Positions 43,590 to 54,619 of a DNA stretch of 64,000 bases are shown piece by piece. Where the stretch lies: positions 99,134 through 163,133 of the forward strand of contig CAUZLF010000247.1 of assembly GCA_963580285.1 (NCBI GenBank). The letters are read 5' to 3'. The notes under the pieces were generated by a model that was not told the DNA's origin, ran no database searches, and saw only the letters and a list, made by a program, of their open reading frames with translations. The position numbers were made by a program, and so were the translations under genes. Each line of letters starts with the position of its first letter. Within the stretch, counting starts at the first letter, position 1. This DNA comes from Lucinisca nassula. Its lineage: Eukaryota > Mollusca > Bivalvia > Lucinida > Lucinidae.

Positions 43590-43880
43590 TACACAAACCG
43601 AACCCATTTCTGTCTGGACAAAACGTCAAAAGCCTCATGTACAGAAAGCAGCAGTGACCTTTTAAGTAATAATTGATAAAGGAATGCCGTTTTCTTCATA
43701 CTGAAATGTTTGTTATGTCAAATCATCACTCTTTTCCATTTCTCAAGCTTTTTTTTTACGAGATGGTGAACAAGATGACGGACTCAAGCGAAAACGCCTG
43801 GCTTAAATAGTTCCTCTAAGCCCGCCCTCCTTGACAGTTTGCAGTATGATCTTGACAGCGTGCAGTACGAAAAATACTGA
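43590..43880 (+). repeat. Duplicated block (partner 44115-44420)
   Basis: ACAAACCGAACCCATTTCTG, AATTGATAAAG.AATGCCGTT, TTGTTATGTCAA.TCATCA.. and CTCAAGCGAAAACGCCTGGC recur in order at 44.1 kb. The overlapping 109-residue ORF (43336-43665) looks accidental; part of it (GAACTCAAGAATGAGTGCGG) recurs at 48235. Confidence 0.75.
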
Positions 43881-44579
43881 ATATATACACCAATGCAAAT
43901 TTAATGGAGCAATTTACTATATATTATTTTTTTACATAACCAGAGAGCCCAATTATGTTTTCTCTATAGCTTAGAACTAAATTAACCGGTACTTTAAACA
44001 ACAAAGAAGCGAATTCATACGCATTTAAGTCAAGCCCACTGGTACAAAAAATAACGTGACGTTATCGTGGTGGTTGTGGCGTTTGACGTTCCCAAACAAA
44101 GACGTCACGCAAACCAAATCCATTTCCGTCTGGACAAAACGTGAACTTTTAAGTAAGAATTGATAAAGAGAGGCCGTTTTCTTCATACTGAATACGTTTG
44201 TTATGTCAAGTCATCACCCTTTTCCATTTCTCACGCTTTTGTTTTTTTACGAGATGATAAAGCGGATGGCGCACTCAAGCGAAAACACCTGGCTAAAAAA
44301 GTTCCTCTAATAAAAATCAAAAATGAGTTCCTTTAAGAGCAATGAAAACATTCATAAGAAAGAAGATGAGTCATACTAGGCCTACCCTCCTTGACAGCGT
44401 GAAGTATGGCCTTGACAGCAATACTGAATGTTTACATTAGTGCAAATTGAGTACAGAAGTATTGTTTGCTAAACACTTGACATCAAGTAAACCTGCGCCT
44501 GCGCGGGATTTTTTTTCTAGTACATCATAAAATACATTATAAATAAGACTACAAAATGGGATATTTTCTTATTCCTGCT

Positions 44580-45110
44580 CAAAATATAGATACGTTAGAT
44601 CAGCCTCATTGGGGCGGTTCTAGCGAGTTCCAACGCTGAAAAATATAGATTGTGGGTACACGTTAAACCGCCTCATCGAGGCGGTACTTTCCAGTACCAA
44701 CAATTTTGTACAGCAGAAAAAATAAAAGTACTATAATGTTCGCCCATCAAACCCCACTTTTCTATATATATGCAGGACGGGTCGCGCTTGGGGTATGCGG
44801 GTGCGTGACTACCGGGGAACAGCCTGACTGGTATTGCTCTGATGCGTGGCATGTTGTTCCCGGATAGATGCGAGCTTCTTGGTCCTTACTGCTGCGGGGT
44901 TCTTCCATGCAAATTTCTTGGCATGTTTTCCACTCGAAATGAACACTTTCGGATAAATTATCAGTTTTTTTTTTCATGTTTCTGCTCCTAGCATCGGGTG
45001 TGCGGGGTTCGTTAGAGACGCCTCGGCGAGGCGATTCTGATGGGTACCCGCAGGCTGAGTTCTGGGCGGAGATAGGTATAGTTTTGTAGAACCCCTGTAG
45101 ACTCCATTTT
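44580..45110. mobile_element. Cluster of family H hairpins (first part)
   Basis: Three hairpin cores are recognisable: near 44590-44630 (CCTCATTGGGGCGGTTC), 44640-44705 (GTGGGTACACGTTAAACCGC / GGCGGTACTTTCCAGTACC) and 45000-45060 (CGCCTCGGCGAGGCGATTC). Arms and ends are partly overwritten by each other, suggesting serial insertion. Confidence 0.65.
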
Positions 45111-45229
45111 TGGCTCTCCGAGGGTGGGGTTGATGGGGATCAAAAGTATATGGGCGTGTATCAGTCATTGCGGGTATGCGCCTATTCAAATAAACCGGTA
45201 AGCATGAACATTTTTTTGTGCTGGAAGTT

Positions 45230-45490
45230 ATCGTATTTTTCTGTTTCTGTTCGGGGTGTCGATTATGGGCGCTCCCTGGGACCGCCTTGCTCGGGCGCAT
45301 CCAGGGTGTGCCAACAACATGTATTTTGGGGGCGGAAAAGGGGAGTACAATGATAACCCCTTTAAAACCCAAGTCTTTTATGAAGAGAAATTGGATTGTG
45401 AACGCTCTTTGGAGCCGCCTCGCCGAGGCGGTTCTGATGTGTACCCACAACCTGCGTCTTGGGGACAAGATGGTGACGTTTGCTTTCCAG
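45230..45490. mobile_element. Family H hairpins (second part), GC-shifted
   Basis: Cores near 45255-45330 (GGGCGCTCCCTGGGACCGCC) and 45390-45455 (GAGCCGCCTCGCCGAGGCGG). Relative to other copies these have many A-to-G and T-to-C-like differences, making the plus strand unusually G-rich between 44.76 and 47.0 kb. Confidence 0.6.
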
Positions 45491-45715
45491 GTCCCAGTTT
45501 TGCTGTGAAGAGGGTTTTTTTTTTTGGGGGGGAGGGGGGGGGGATGGGGGTATGTGTGTTTTCTTGGTGTTGGTGTTCTCATCGGTCCAGTCTATAGCAG
45601 GCGTCCGCTGACATTTTGGTTGCCACTAGACCACAAGTGTGAATGGGTGGGTGGATACTGCATGCATTGTCGCCGCTATATAGTGTTTGTTGAGCTAACG
45701 AGGCTGTTACAAGGG

Positions 45716-46150
45716 CATAACGCTCATTGTGCACACTACGCATTCGGGACTAAGGGAGACAGCTAGGATTTAAATGAAATTATTTCTTATGGTTTATGGG
45801 ACTGCTCTTGAGGGGAGGAGTTTGCTCCCTTGCAGAAGGAGCAGATTGTTTTGCTTCACGAGTTGGCCCGTTCAAATGGACATATTACAAAAGGGATTCG
45901 TTTAAAGTTGTTGAGAGTTGTCTTCCTTGGACATCAAAAATAAAAAGTAACACTCATTGCACGGACTACGCATTCGGGACTAAGGGAGATAACTAGAATT
46001 TGAATAAGATTATTCTTATTGGTGATGGGACTGCTCTTAAGGGGAGGAGTTTGCTTCCGGAAGGGAGCGGATTCTTTGCTTTGGGAGCTGACCAATTCAA
46101 AGAGAGCTATTACAAAAGGGTTCGTTTTTGTTAAAGTTGTCCCTTGGGCG
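45716..46150 (+). repeat. Two tandem copies of a ~230 bp unit
   Basis: ACTACGCATTCGGGACTAAG at 45737 and 45965, GGGACTGCTCTT.AGGGGAGG and ATTACAAAAGGG.TTCGTTT follow at matching spacing. The 90-100 bp before the first copy is not repeated. No coding sequence. Confidence 0.75.
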
Positions 46151-46439
46151 TGGGTGTTGGTAGTGTTGTGCACTTCTGTTAGTTTGGATCGTTGTTTGAC
46201 TGTGCGCGCAGCGAGGGCCCATGTCGGCCTTCACACTCGTGTTGACTGATTGGGTCCTCCGTTGTGCTCTTCGTTCGTGACCCTCTCTGTGCTGGTCAAG
46301 GGAGGTCAGATCGGCCTGCATATGCATAGTATGTAGGCCGATGTGGTGTTACTTGTGTCCATAGCGTTTGTCCTTGGCCCGCGTCGCGGGAGCACGCCTA
46401 TGCTATGTAGTTTTGACACCCTTGAACCGTTAAATGGAG

Positions 46440-46611
46440 GTTTGAGGGTGTGTACATTATTTTTCTTGTTTCTGCTCGGGGTATGCATTGTTGGTATTTG
46501 ATGGAGCCGCCTCGTCGAGGCGGTTCTATCGGGCCCAGCGGTCTGTGTTTTGTGCGGAGAAAGGAAGAGTATCACATTTTTTCATCTGAAAATTTCCATT
46601 TTTTGCCAGGG

Positions 46612-46643
<32 letters not shown>

Positions 46644-46660
46644 AGTATAGGCGTGTTTTC
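46440..46660. mobile_element. Family H hairpin followed by poly-A
   Basis: GAGCCGCCTCGTCGAGGCGG then TTCTATCGGGCCCAG, arms TTTTTCTTGTTTCTGCTCGG, a ~33 bp A-run (46610-46642) and the TATAGGCGTGTTTTCGTGAT right end. Confidence 0.75.
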
Positions 46661-47242
46661 GTGATAGGGCTCAGTGGTTCCTTCCAGTGAATGATTATGC
46701 ATGCGCATTCGTTGGAATCAGTTAAGAACTGCTCAGAACCAAAAGGTTATAAGGGAGATCACTCAGGAAGTAATTTGATTTCAAATGAACCGGCGCATGG
46801 CGGAGCCTATGGTGTGGCCTGTGCGTTCACCGGGGGCTTAAATTAACCTGCGCACCAAATCCCCTGTGACGAGGCAGTTTGATTGTCTCTTTGCATGGGG
46901 CGTGGCTTGTGGGGGTACATACCATCAGCGAGGAATTTGATCAGGCTGCGCGAATGCGCAGGCTGATCTGAGTCTTAGCTGATCGCTCAGGCATTCTTGC
47001 GGGATTTGTCATGCGCTGTTTATCGCTGGTCAAAATAAAAGCCGGTATTTAGGGTAAACCCCCCCCCCCCACACACACACACACTTTTTTCACAAAGGTC
47101 GGTTATATTAATATGATTGATGGATGGTCTGACAATATAATAATCTCTTAAGCAGGATTTGATAGAACAATCTTTCTTAATTATCACGTAACAGTTCTTA
47201 AGTTTGGGAGGAGGGGGGTTATTTCTTATTAAGGCCCCTATC
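46661..47242. other. Gene-free spacer
   Basis: No gene. A C-run plus (CA)n tract lies at 47060-47086. The surroundings are GC-richer than the window average. Confidence 0.45.
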
Positions 47243-47397
47243 ATTACGAAAACACGCCTATACAAATACATTGTCAATTTTTCAATTATTTTGGGTGGTA
47301 ACAGGGGGAATTTGGCTTACCCCTGGAAACCACGAATTTACCTTTTAAAGGTGGGGTTTGAGGGGATCGGAATCATATAGGCGTGTTTTCATGATTT
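47243..47397. mobile_element. Short TIR derivative of family H
   Basis: Begins ACGAAAACACGCCTATACAA and ends ATATAGGCGTGTTTTCATGA with GTGGGGTTTGAGGGGATCGG inside. The central hairpin is replaced by unrelated sequence. Confidence 0.7.
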
Positions 47398-47663
47398 CAA
47401 GTGTAATTCGCCATCAACGGAAATGCATCTGTAACTCATTCCAAGTCGGCATAACCGCAACCTGTCTTTTTTCAGTATTTTACATTTTTGCGGGAAATCT
47501 GAATGGTAGTTTTAGACGTCCTTTAAGTAACGTTTCTTGATGACGTGCAGTTGTATATGTTCTTGTCTTCACGACGTTGTTAGTTACCTGTCATTAAAAA
47601 TATGTCGCCGAAGAAGACCGGGGTTCCGGTTGAAACGTCCGGCAAAATAAAAGACTTTTAAAA

Positions 47664-47914
47664 GGTTATTTTTGTTATGGTTATGGTTTGTCTTTGTTAT
47701 GGTTTGTCTTTGGGTGTTTGTGTCGCTTATATTGTTTTATTTTGGATAGCCTACTGGCCATTTTGTGGGAAAGTAGCTGTCCTTTTGGCTTTCCGCTGTT
47801 GGTTTTTCCGTTGGGGTGTCTTGCTTCGTGTTTGTGTTTCTTTCCCTTTGGTGTCTCTGATGGTAGCTGTGTGTTGATTGTATCGCTTCCTGATCATTGC
47901 CTCTATTTCTATTC
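47664..47914 (+). mobile_element. Naiad-type 3' UTR fragment
   Basis: TTATTTTTGTTATGG, GTTTGTCTTTGGGTGTTTGT (start duplicated once), GGCCATTTTGTGGGAAAGTA and TCCTGATCATTGCCTC. Only the distal part is present. Confidence 0.85.
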
Positions 47915-48966
47915 AATGAGGTTAGAATGATATACGCGTGTTTCCCTGATACTTTCTTCGATATGGGTTAAGTTCGAGCTACAGAGGTTTAAAAGCAGTT
48001 GTGATGAATTGTCGATATTTCAGAGCTTTTTTGGAAATATGAAAACGTCGTGGGTATTCGTCAAAAATGCCCGGTATAGGCGATTTTAATGAGTACGTTG
48101 TTGGTATTCATTAGCATTGCCTCGTCGAGGAGATTCTAATGGGTACACACAGCATTCCTTCACAAAGGAAAAAGAAAAAAATCTTCCATAATGTTCTCGT
48201 AAAACCATCTTGACTCTTGGGGAAAATTTAGAGGAACTCAAGAATAAGTGCGGCTCAGCTGCAGTAAACGAGACATCGGCGTTCGATTCATAGACGTACT
48301 TCCATAAATATGTAAGACTAACCGTTAGTGAGGATGCGGCATTGCGATAGAAAAGTGAACGACGCCGCGCATTTGATGGCACACAATCGTAAATCCCCTC
48401 GCTTCCTCCACATGCCCGATTTAAAAGTCCCCTTTAGGCGGAGCCAAATGTAAAATTACTCTTCCACGCCCTCATGAAGTGAGGTAGGCATGTGCTAGAT
48501 TTGGTTGTATTCCGTTCAGTGGTCATGTCGGGGATATGGTGAGGGAAGGACGAAATGTAATTAGAGTAGATATATTTTTGTTGTTTTACTTACATTTCTA
48601 TATTTTCTTATGTAAATATCATCTATACTCATCTGTATCGTCCTACGCTCATGTAGGTCTGCCAGGCACAGACAAATGCCTTTAGAAATGTTCAAACACT
48701 GCTTCGCATTCAATGTTTCCGTCATCAAAACTCTGTTCATTGGGAGAAATCCGTTTTTGCAGTTGTTGAAGTAGCGCCATTTTCGCCAGATTTTCATGTA
48801 ACCAAACAGCTGCTCTAAGATAAAAATAAACTAGTAAGAGGATCTGACTACAGCACCGCTGCAGCACCCATAGACAAGAGAAACCCATTGTTATTTTGTT
48901 TGTTTTGAGGTTTAACGTCCCATGCTTACAAGTTAACATCACTGTAGGGCATGGTCACAAAGCAAC
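47915..48966. other. Region with a family H core, no gene
   Basis: A family H hairpin core lies near 48100-48150 (TTAGCATTGCCTCGTCGAGG). Near 48230-48290 there is a second copy of the AAGAATAAGTGCGGCTC..  CTGCAGTAAACGAGACATCG block of 43445-43500. An R290 tail fragment (TTTGAGGTTTAACGTCCCAT) is at 48903. Otherwise unassigned. Confidence 0.5.
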
Positions 48967-49070
48967 ATCAAAATAGAATTGATGGCAATGACCAGGAATC
49001 GATAATATTAACCCATAGCTCAAATCAGAGATACCAAAGAGAAAGAAACACAAACATGAAACAACAGACC
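48967..49070 (-). mobile_element. Naiad-type 3' end fragment (minus)
   Basis: AAAATAGAATTGATGGCAAT to CATGAAACAACAGACCC. It abuts, head-on, a plus-strand fragment starting at about 49072. Confidence 0.8.
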
Positions 49071-49071
49071 C

Positions 49072-49190
49072 ATTATGGTTTCCATTATGGTCTGGTCGCT
49101 AAATGTTTGTATTTCTTTCCCTTTGGTGTCTTTTATGGGTGGAGTAAGTTAATTGTATCAATTCCTGATCTTTGTTTTACTTCTACTTTT
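49072..49190 (+). mobile_element. Naiad-type 3' end fragment (plus, second subfamily)
   Basis: TATGGTTTCCATTATGGTCT, GGTCGCTAAATGTTTGTATT to GATCTTTGTTTTACTTCTAC. Its 3' terminus is joined directly to the internal start of the next copy. Confidence 0.8.
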
Positions 49191-50034
49191 TTAATCTCTT
49201 CTGCAACAAGGTCTATCGGAACCCGAATTTAATGGTGACTTAGTATATAAATTCAGAAAAATATATAACCGCAATGACTTCAGCACCCATTTTCGTAAAA
49301 TTATTCTTCGATATAAAAATATTGGGTACAACATAAATGACATAAATGTTATACGACAGACTGCATGCACGGTAGTTATCCCAATCACGGTTGACAACTT
49401 TGCGTCCCTCTTCAATTGCACGCCGGTGGGTCAGGCATCAGATTCTAAGACAGTTCCAGCGTAAATGCTTACGGAGAGTTAGAGAGATCTAATTCTATGT
49501 AATGTTGGTTGGTGCCTGATGCTCTATCTCTTTTCGGGCCCATCGGAGTCTAATTGCTGGTTTTCTTTTGCTCCAGCATATTAGAGTTTTCTTGCTGTCG
49601 AGAACCTACCTTTTTTCGTCTCTGTGGCTGTTTGATTTTTTGTGTTCACGGAGATGTTGCACTGATGAGTTAGAAGTCCATCATGCGGACTGAACAAATT
49701 ATTGGTCTAAATCGCGACGGAAGTAAGGTGAGGATTGTGGCCATGTAAAATCGATTTAAGACCCCCACTGGAATTCGTTTCCGCTGACCGTTCCAAGGCG
49801 GTTCTTCTGTCGCAATTTATTTTGTTATGCTTTGTCTTTGGGTGTTTGTGTCGCTTATATTATTTTATTTTGGAAAACCTTTTGGCCATTTTGTGGGAAA
49901 GTAACTTTACTTTTGGCTTTCCGCTATTGATGTTTCTGGAAGAGTCTGTTGTTTCGTGTTTATTTCCCTTTGGTGTCTCTGATGGGAGCTGTGGGTAATT
50001 GTATCGATTCCTGATCATTGCCTCCAATTCTATT
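49191..50034 (+). mobile_element. Naiad-type copy: C-terminal coding plus 3' UTR
   Basis: Coding starts at AATCTCTTCTGCAACAAGGT (equivalent of ..KSLLQQGLSEPE) and runs to the TAA near 49464 with one indel (extra ATGACATAA-like segment near 49335). The full 3' UTR then ends CATTGCCTCCAATTCTATTT. It sits immediately after the 3' terminus of another Naiad fragment. Confidence 0.88.
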
Positions 50035-50036
50035 TT

Positions 50037-50484
50037 TCATGATGTCCCTTTCTGTTGAGAACCTATCTGAAATCACTATAGCCTTTAGTTTGAGTTCTAG
50101 ATATTTGGATGATTTATTAAAAGTAGAAGTAAAACAAAGATCAGGAATCGATACAATTAACTTACTCCACCCATCAAAGACACCAAAGGGAAAGAAATAC
50201 AAACATTAAGCGACCAGACAATAATGGAAACCTAAACAAAGGAAGGTCATAAGGACAGTTACTTTCCCCAAAAATGGCCATATGGCCATCCTAAATTAAA
50301 AGACACAAGTGATACACACAGTAAGTAACAAACAACGACATAAATAAATCGCCACAGAAGAACCGCCTAGGAACGGTCTGTGGAAAGATTTCCACTGGGG
50401 GGCTTAAATCGATTTTACGTGGCCACAATCCTCGCTCTTACTTCCGTCGCGATTTAGACAAATAATTTGTTCAGTCCGCATGAA
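50037..50484. mobile_element. Naiad mosaic: RT motif C piece (+) joined to a 3' UTR (-)
   Basis: 50037-50120 (plus) encodes MSLSVENLSEITIAFSLSSR then YLDDLLK, the RT catalytic YLDD segment. From 50121 a minus-strand 3' UTR of the second subfamily begins exactly at its terminus (AGTAGAAGTAAAACAAAGAT) and runs to 50484, where R290 sequence (CCCCGTCAACACTATT) starts. Confidence 0.85.
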
Positions 50485-50650
50485 CCCCGTCAACACTATT
50501 TTAGTCATTTTGGAGACGTTGTTTCAAATTGTGTGGGACTTTTATCCGACATTGAGATGAAATGACAGCTCAAGCCACACCGCCTAATGAAAACATAAAA
50601 ATTACATGCATTGGACGGTCACACCACATTACCCTTTAAGACATGTAGAC
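50485..50650 (-). repeat. R290 fragment
   Basis: TTTTAGTCATTTTGGAGACG, GACATTGAGATGAAATGACA and CAAGCCACACCGCC. The right (hairpin) end is missing. Confidence 0.75.
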
Positions 50651-50711
50651 ACGGACGGGCAGATATACGTTTTTTACTTCTTATTTCTAACTTTGAACTT
50701 CATACTTCTAT

Positions 50712-51645
50712 TAAATATTGATAATACCTGTTTCATGGTTTCGACAGTCAAATTTACCCCAAGTATCAGTAAATAAGCGAATTCGTCTGATACCGACGCC
50801 CCGTTTTTGGATTTACAACTATCTATTGTAAATGAGATTGTTTCTTGCAGAATTTATGATAAACGCGATGATTTTGATTTTGAGATTGTAAATTTTCCTT
50901 TTTTGGATGATGATGTTCCTAGTGTGGCATCCTATGGCGTTTATATTTCGCAATTAATTCGATTTGCTAGGATGTCTAGTCATGTAACTGACCTTGGACA
51001 CGTAATAAATTGTTAACTACTAAACTTCTCAATCAGGGTCAGGCCTCAGATTCTATGACGGCTCCAACGTAAAGGCTTATTGACAATTAGAGAGATAATG
51101 TCGGTTGGTGCCTGATGCTCTGTCTCTGGTCGGGCTCATCGGAGTCTAACTGTTGGTTTTCTTTTGCTCCAGCATTTCAGTGGTTTCTTGCTGTCGAGTC
51201 CTCACCGTTGTCTCACCTCTGTGGTTCTTTGATTTTTGTGTTCACGGAGATGTTGCACTGATGAGTTAGGAGGCCTTCATGCGGACTGAACAAATTATTT
51301 GTCTAAATCGCGACGGAAGTAAGGGCGAGGATTGTGGCCACGTAAAATCGATTTAAGCCCCCCAGTGGAAATCTTCCACTGACCGTTCCAAGGCGGCTCT
51401 TCTGTGGCGATTTATTTATGTTGTTGTTTGTTACTTACTGTGTGTATCACTTGTGTCTTTTAATTTTGGATGTCCATATGGCCATTTTGTGGGAAAGTAA
51501 CTGTCCTTATGGCCTTCCTTTGTTTAGGTTTCCATTATGGTCTGGTCGCTTAATGTTTGTATTTCTTTCCCTTTGGTGTCTTTTATGGGTGGAGTAAGTT
51601 AATTGTATCAATTCCTGATCTTTGTTTTACTTCTACTTTTAACAC
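50712..51645 (+). mobile_element. Naiad-type copy with internal deletion
   Basis: Coding resumes just after YLDD (TTGATAATACC), with frame damage before 50770. It then reads SFLDLQLSIVNEIVSC-like, IYDKRDDFDFEIVNFPFLDD and YGVYISQLIRFAR. At about 51035 the sequence jumps from AACTTCTCAATCAGG to GTCAGGCCTCAGATTC, removing about 110 codons between two TCAGG-containing sites. The full 3' UTR (second subfamily) ends at ..TTTTACTTCTACTTTT. Confidence 0.88.
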
Positions 51646-52733
51646 CTAATTTCGTAAAACCATTCTTCGATATAAAACGATCGGATACAACATAAGTGTT
51701 ATACGACAGACCGCATGCATGGTAGTTAACCCAATCATGGTTGACCACTTTGCCATTAATTGACGGTTCTAGCTTAAAGACTTACTGGGAATTAGAGAGT
51801 ATATAATTTTATGTAATGTTGGTTGGTGCCTAATGCTCTGTCCCTGGAGTCTAACTGTTGGTCTTCTTTTGCTCCAGCATATTAGTGGTTTCTTGATGTC
51901 GAGTCCTCATCGTTGTTTATCTCTTTGGTTGTTGATTTTTGTGTTTACGGAGATCTTGCGCTGAGGAGTTCGGAGGCCTTCATGTGGACTGAACAAATTA
52001 TTTGTCTGAATCGCGACTTAAATAAGGGCGAGGATTGTGATCGCGCAACATCGATTTAAGCCACACCCCAACAATGGAATTCGTTTCACTGACCGTTTCA
52101 GTGCGGTTCTTCTGTCGCGATTTATTTTTGTAATGGTTTGTATTTGAGTGTTGTGTTGGTTGGTGCCTAATGCGCTGTCCCTGGTCGGGCCCTGCGGAGT
52201 CTAACTGTTGGTCTTCTTTTGCTCCAGCATATTAGTTGTTTCTTGATGTCGCGTCCTCATCGTTGTTTATCTCTTTGGCCTGAACACATTTTTTTGTCTA
52301 AATCGCGACGGAAGTAAGGGCGAGGATTGTGGCCACGTAAAATCGATTTAAGACCCACAGTGGAAATCTTTCCACTGACCGTTCCAAGGCGGTTTTTCTG
52401 TGGCGATTTATTTATGTTTCCATTATGGTCTGGTCGCTTAATGTTTGTGTTTCTTTCCCTTTGGTGTCTTTGATGGGTGCAGTAAGTTAATTGTATCGAT
52501 TCCTGATCTTTGTTTTACTTCTACTTTGTGTATCGCTTATATATTTTGTTTTGGATAGCCAGTTGGCCATTTTGTGGGAAATTAACTGTACTTTGGGGTT
52601 TCCGCTATTGACGTTACCATTGTGATCTAGTTGTTTCATGTTTGTGCTTCTTCCCATTTGGTGTATCTGATCGGAACTGTGGGTTAATTGTATTGATTCC
52701 TGATCATTGCTTTCACTTCTATTTTGAAATACT
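51646..52733 (+). mobile_element. Tandem mosaic of three Naiad 3' fragments
   Basis: 51646-52153: end of coding (TTCGTAAAACCATTCTTCGA, TACGACAGACCGCATG) plus a first-subfamily 3' UTR cut at GGTTTGTATTTGAGTG. 52154-52529: a second 3' UTR starting TTGGTTGGTGCCTAATGCGC, with a deletion, ending TTTGTTTTACTTCTACTTT. 52530-52733: the distal part of a first-subfamily UTR ending TTTCACTTCTATTTT. All are in the same orientation, end to internal start. Confidence 0.85.
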
Positions 52734-53104
52734 TCTTATCATATGACGTCGCGTCTGAGAGTGTTATAACGCCATGTATTATTTTCGATAATCCACTATT
52801 GGATTTAATATGCAAATTAGCTAGAAACGTCCCGTAACGTTACATGTACGACGTCTTTAACGACGTCGCGTTTACTAACGGCGGAATATTGACATTTTTA
52901 GCCAAAAATTGTGAATAAAATGCGTTTTTCGTGTCATATGATAAATAGAATCTTGCATTCGTGCTCATGTATCACTGAATTTATTAAACTCGTTGAGGAA
53001 AAGGGATAAAATGCTCGGCCAAGCCTCGCATATTATCCCTTTTCCTCAACTCGTTTAATAAATTCAATAATACATGAGCACTCATGTAAGATCCGATATA
53101 TGTT
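52734..53104. mobile_element. Foldback MITE family T, copy 1
   Basis: Core inverted repeat: AATTTATTAAACTCGTTGAG, GAAAAGGGATAAAATGCTCG and the inverse TATTATCCCTTTTCCTCAAC around a GCCAAGCCTCG loop. The left flank contains GACGTCGCGTCTGAGAG and GTTACATGTACGACGTC blocks shared (in reverse) with 55380-55625 and 60030-60250. Confidence 0.8.
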
Positions 53105-53159
53105 GATTGAACAAATTATTTGTCTAAACAACGACAGAACCAATGGTAGAATTTTCTTG

Positions 53160-53490
53160 CTAGGTAAATAGAGAATACCAGGTTCGTGTCTTTTGATATC
53201 AAGTTTATCAGGCAAGGCTTCGAGAACGCTTCTAGAATCGCGAGGCTTGCCGAGCGATTCTACATGCCATCTCGAAGCCGAGAGCCAGAGCCGAGAAGCC
53301 GAGAGCCAGAGCTTAGCCCATGTATATAGAGAATACCAGGTTCGTGTCTTTTGATATCAAGTTTATCAGGCAGGATTCGAGAACGCTTGTAGAATCGCGA
53401 GGCTTGCCGAGCGATTCTGCATGCGTTCTCGAAGCCGAGTCTGATAAACTTGATATCAAAAGACACGAATCTGGTATTCTATTTATCAGT
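53160..53490. mobile_element. Foldback element with directly repeated left arm
   Basis: 53331-53485 is a long inverted repeat: AGAATACCAGGTTCGTGTCT, then TTTGATATCAAGTTTATCAG, with exact or near-exact inverse arms at 53440-53485. A second left arm (53170-53300) precedes it as a direct repeat, with a CCGAGAGCCAGAGC short tandem between. The centre GAATCGCGAGGCTTGCCGAG resembles family T's loop. Confidence 0.75.
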
Positions 53491-53777
53491 TTATCCCCTT
53501 GTAAACTCTTTAAATCGGCAATTTACGATCACTCTTTGTGTCCCAATCCGGCGCAGAATATAATGGGTCAGTATATTAACTATCAGCTGACAGTTATTTT
53601 TTTAATCTTTTTAAATGCAATTTTTCTAGTAATTATAACTTTTAAGCCATTTTTGTCGGTAGTCCGCTTCATTCATAAAAGTGCAATGTCCCGTTGACGT
53701 GATAAAGCTCACTTGTCCTGAGATAACATCTTAATCAGGTCAATGCGTTACAATGCAATATATAAAGGGAGTAACTG
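53491..53777. other. Unassigned spacer
   Basis: The read LFKSAIYDHSLCPNPAQ is open but lacks splice or family support. No repeat recognised. Confidence 0.4.
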
Positions 53778-53925
53778 ATAAAATCGATTTAAGCACCCCC
53801 CCCCCCCCCCAGTAAACAGACACGTCTGTTGTGGCTTCTTATTGTAACAGTTTGTCTTTGAAAGTATGTACTGCTAATAATCGTTTGGCCATTGTTTTGT
53901 AACAAGCTATCCTTTCGCATAACGA
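53778..53925 (+). mobile_element. Diverged Naiad-like 3' UTR fragment
   Basis: AAAATCGATTTAAGC, a C-run of about 14, then AACAGACACGTCTGTT in the place of the usual CAGTGGAA hairpin. It continues AACAGTTTGTCTTTGAAAGT and TTGGCCATTGTTTTGTAACA. The replaced but still self-complementary hairpin is notable. Confidence 0.55.
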
Positions 53926-53943
53926 AAACAAGTCCGTGAAACG

Positions 53944-54617
53944 AAATAGAAGCAATGATCAGGAATCGATACAATTAACCCAACGCTCCCATCAGAGACA
54001 CCAAAGGAAAATAAACACAAACATGAAACAACAGACTCTAATGGAAACATCAATAGCGGAAAGCCAAAGGGACAGTTACTTTCCCACAAAATGGCCAAAA
54101 GGCTATCAAAAATAAAAAAATATAAGCGACACAAACACCCAAAGACAAAGCATATCAAAAATAAACCGCGACAGAGGAACCGCCTTGGAACGGTCAGCGG
54201 AAAAGAATTCCACTTGGGGGCTTAAATCGATTTTACGTGGCCACAATCCTCGCCCTTACTTCCGTCGCTATTAAGACAAATAATTTGTTCATTCCGCATG
54301 AAGGCCTCCTAACTCATCAGTACAACATCTCCGTGAACACAAAAATCAAACAACCACAGAGATGAAACAACTTCGAGGACACAACAGCAAGAAACCACTG
54401 AAATGCTGGAGCAAAAGAAAACCAACAGTCAGACTCCGATGGGCCCGACCAGAGACAGAGCATCAGGTACAAGCCAACATAAGCCTTTACATTGGAACCG
54501 TCATAGACTCTGAGGCCTGACCCATCGGCGTACAATTAAAGAGGGAAGCAAAGTTGTCAACCGTGATTGGGTTAACTACCATGCATGCAGTCTGTTGTAT
54601 AACATTTATGTTGTACC
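53944..54617 (-). mobile_element. Naiad-type copy: C-terminal end plus 3' UTR
   Basis: Minus strand: coding MVVNPITVDNFASLFNCTPM to a short C-terminus, then a complete first-subfamily 3' UTR ending ATTGCTTCTATTTC. It breaks at 54617 into a family H hairpin (54620-54790). Confidence 0.88.
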
Positions 54618-54619
54618 AA

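Noticed and set aside
43336..43665. 109-residue ORF as a gene
   Set aside because: It crosses repeated blocks (second copies at 44.1 and 48.2 kb) and shows no family signature or splice support.
44974..45582. 202-residue minus-strand ORF
   Set aside because: Pro/Arg/Thr-rich read through several GC-shifted hairpin MITEs and a C-run; stop-poor because of composition.
47677..47930. Hydrophobic ORFs (LLAILWESNCPFGFPLL-like) recurring at many places on both strands
   Set aside because: All are translations of the Naiad 3' UTR, which is non-coding in the long copy (it lies after the RT stop codon).
53320..53697. 125-residue ORF
   Set aside because: Most of it lies in a foldback inverted repeat, and the same peptide appears on the opposite strand.
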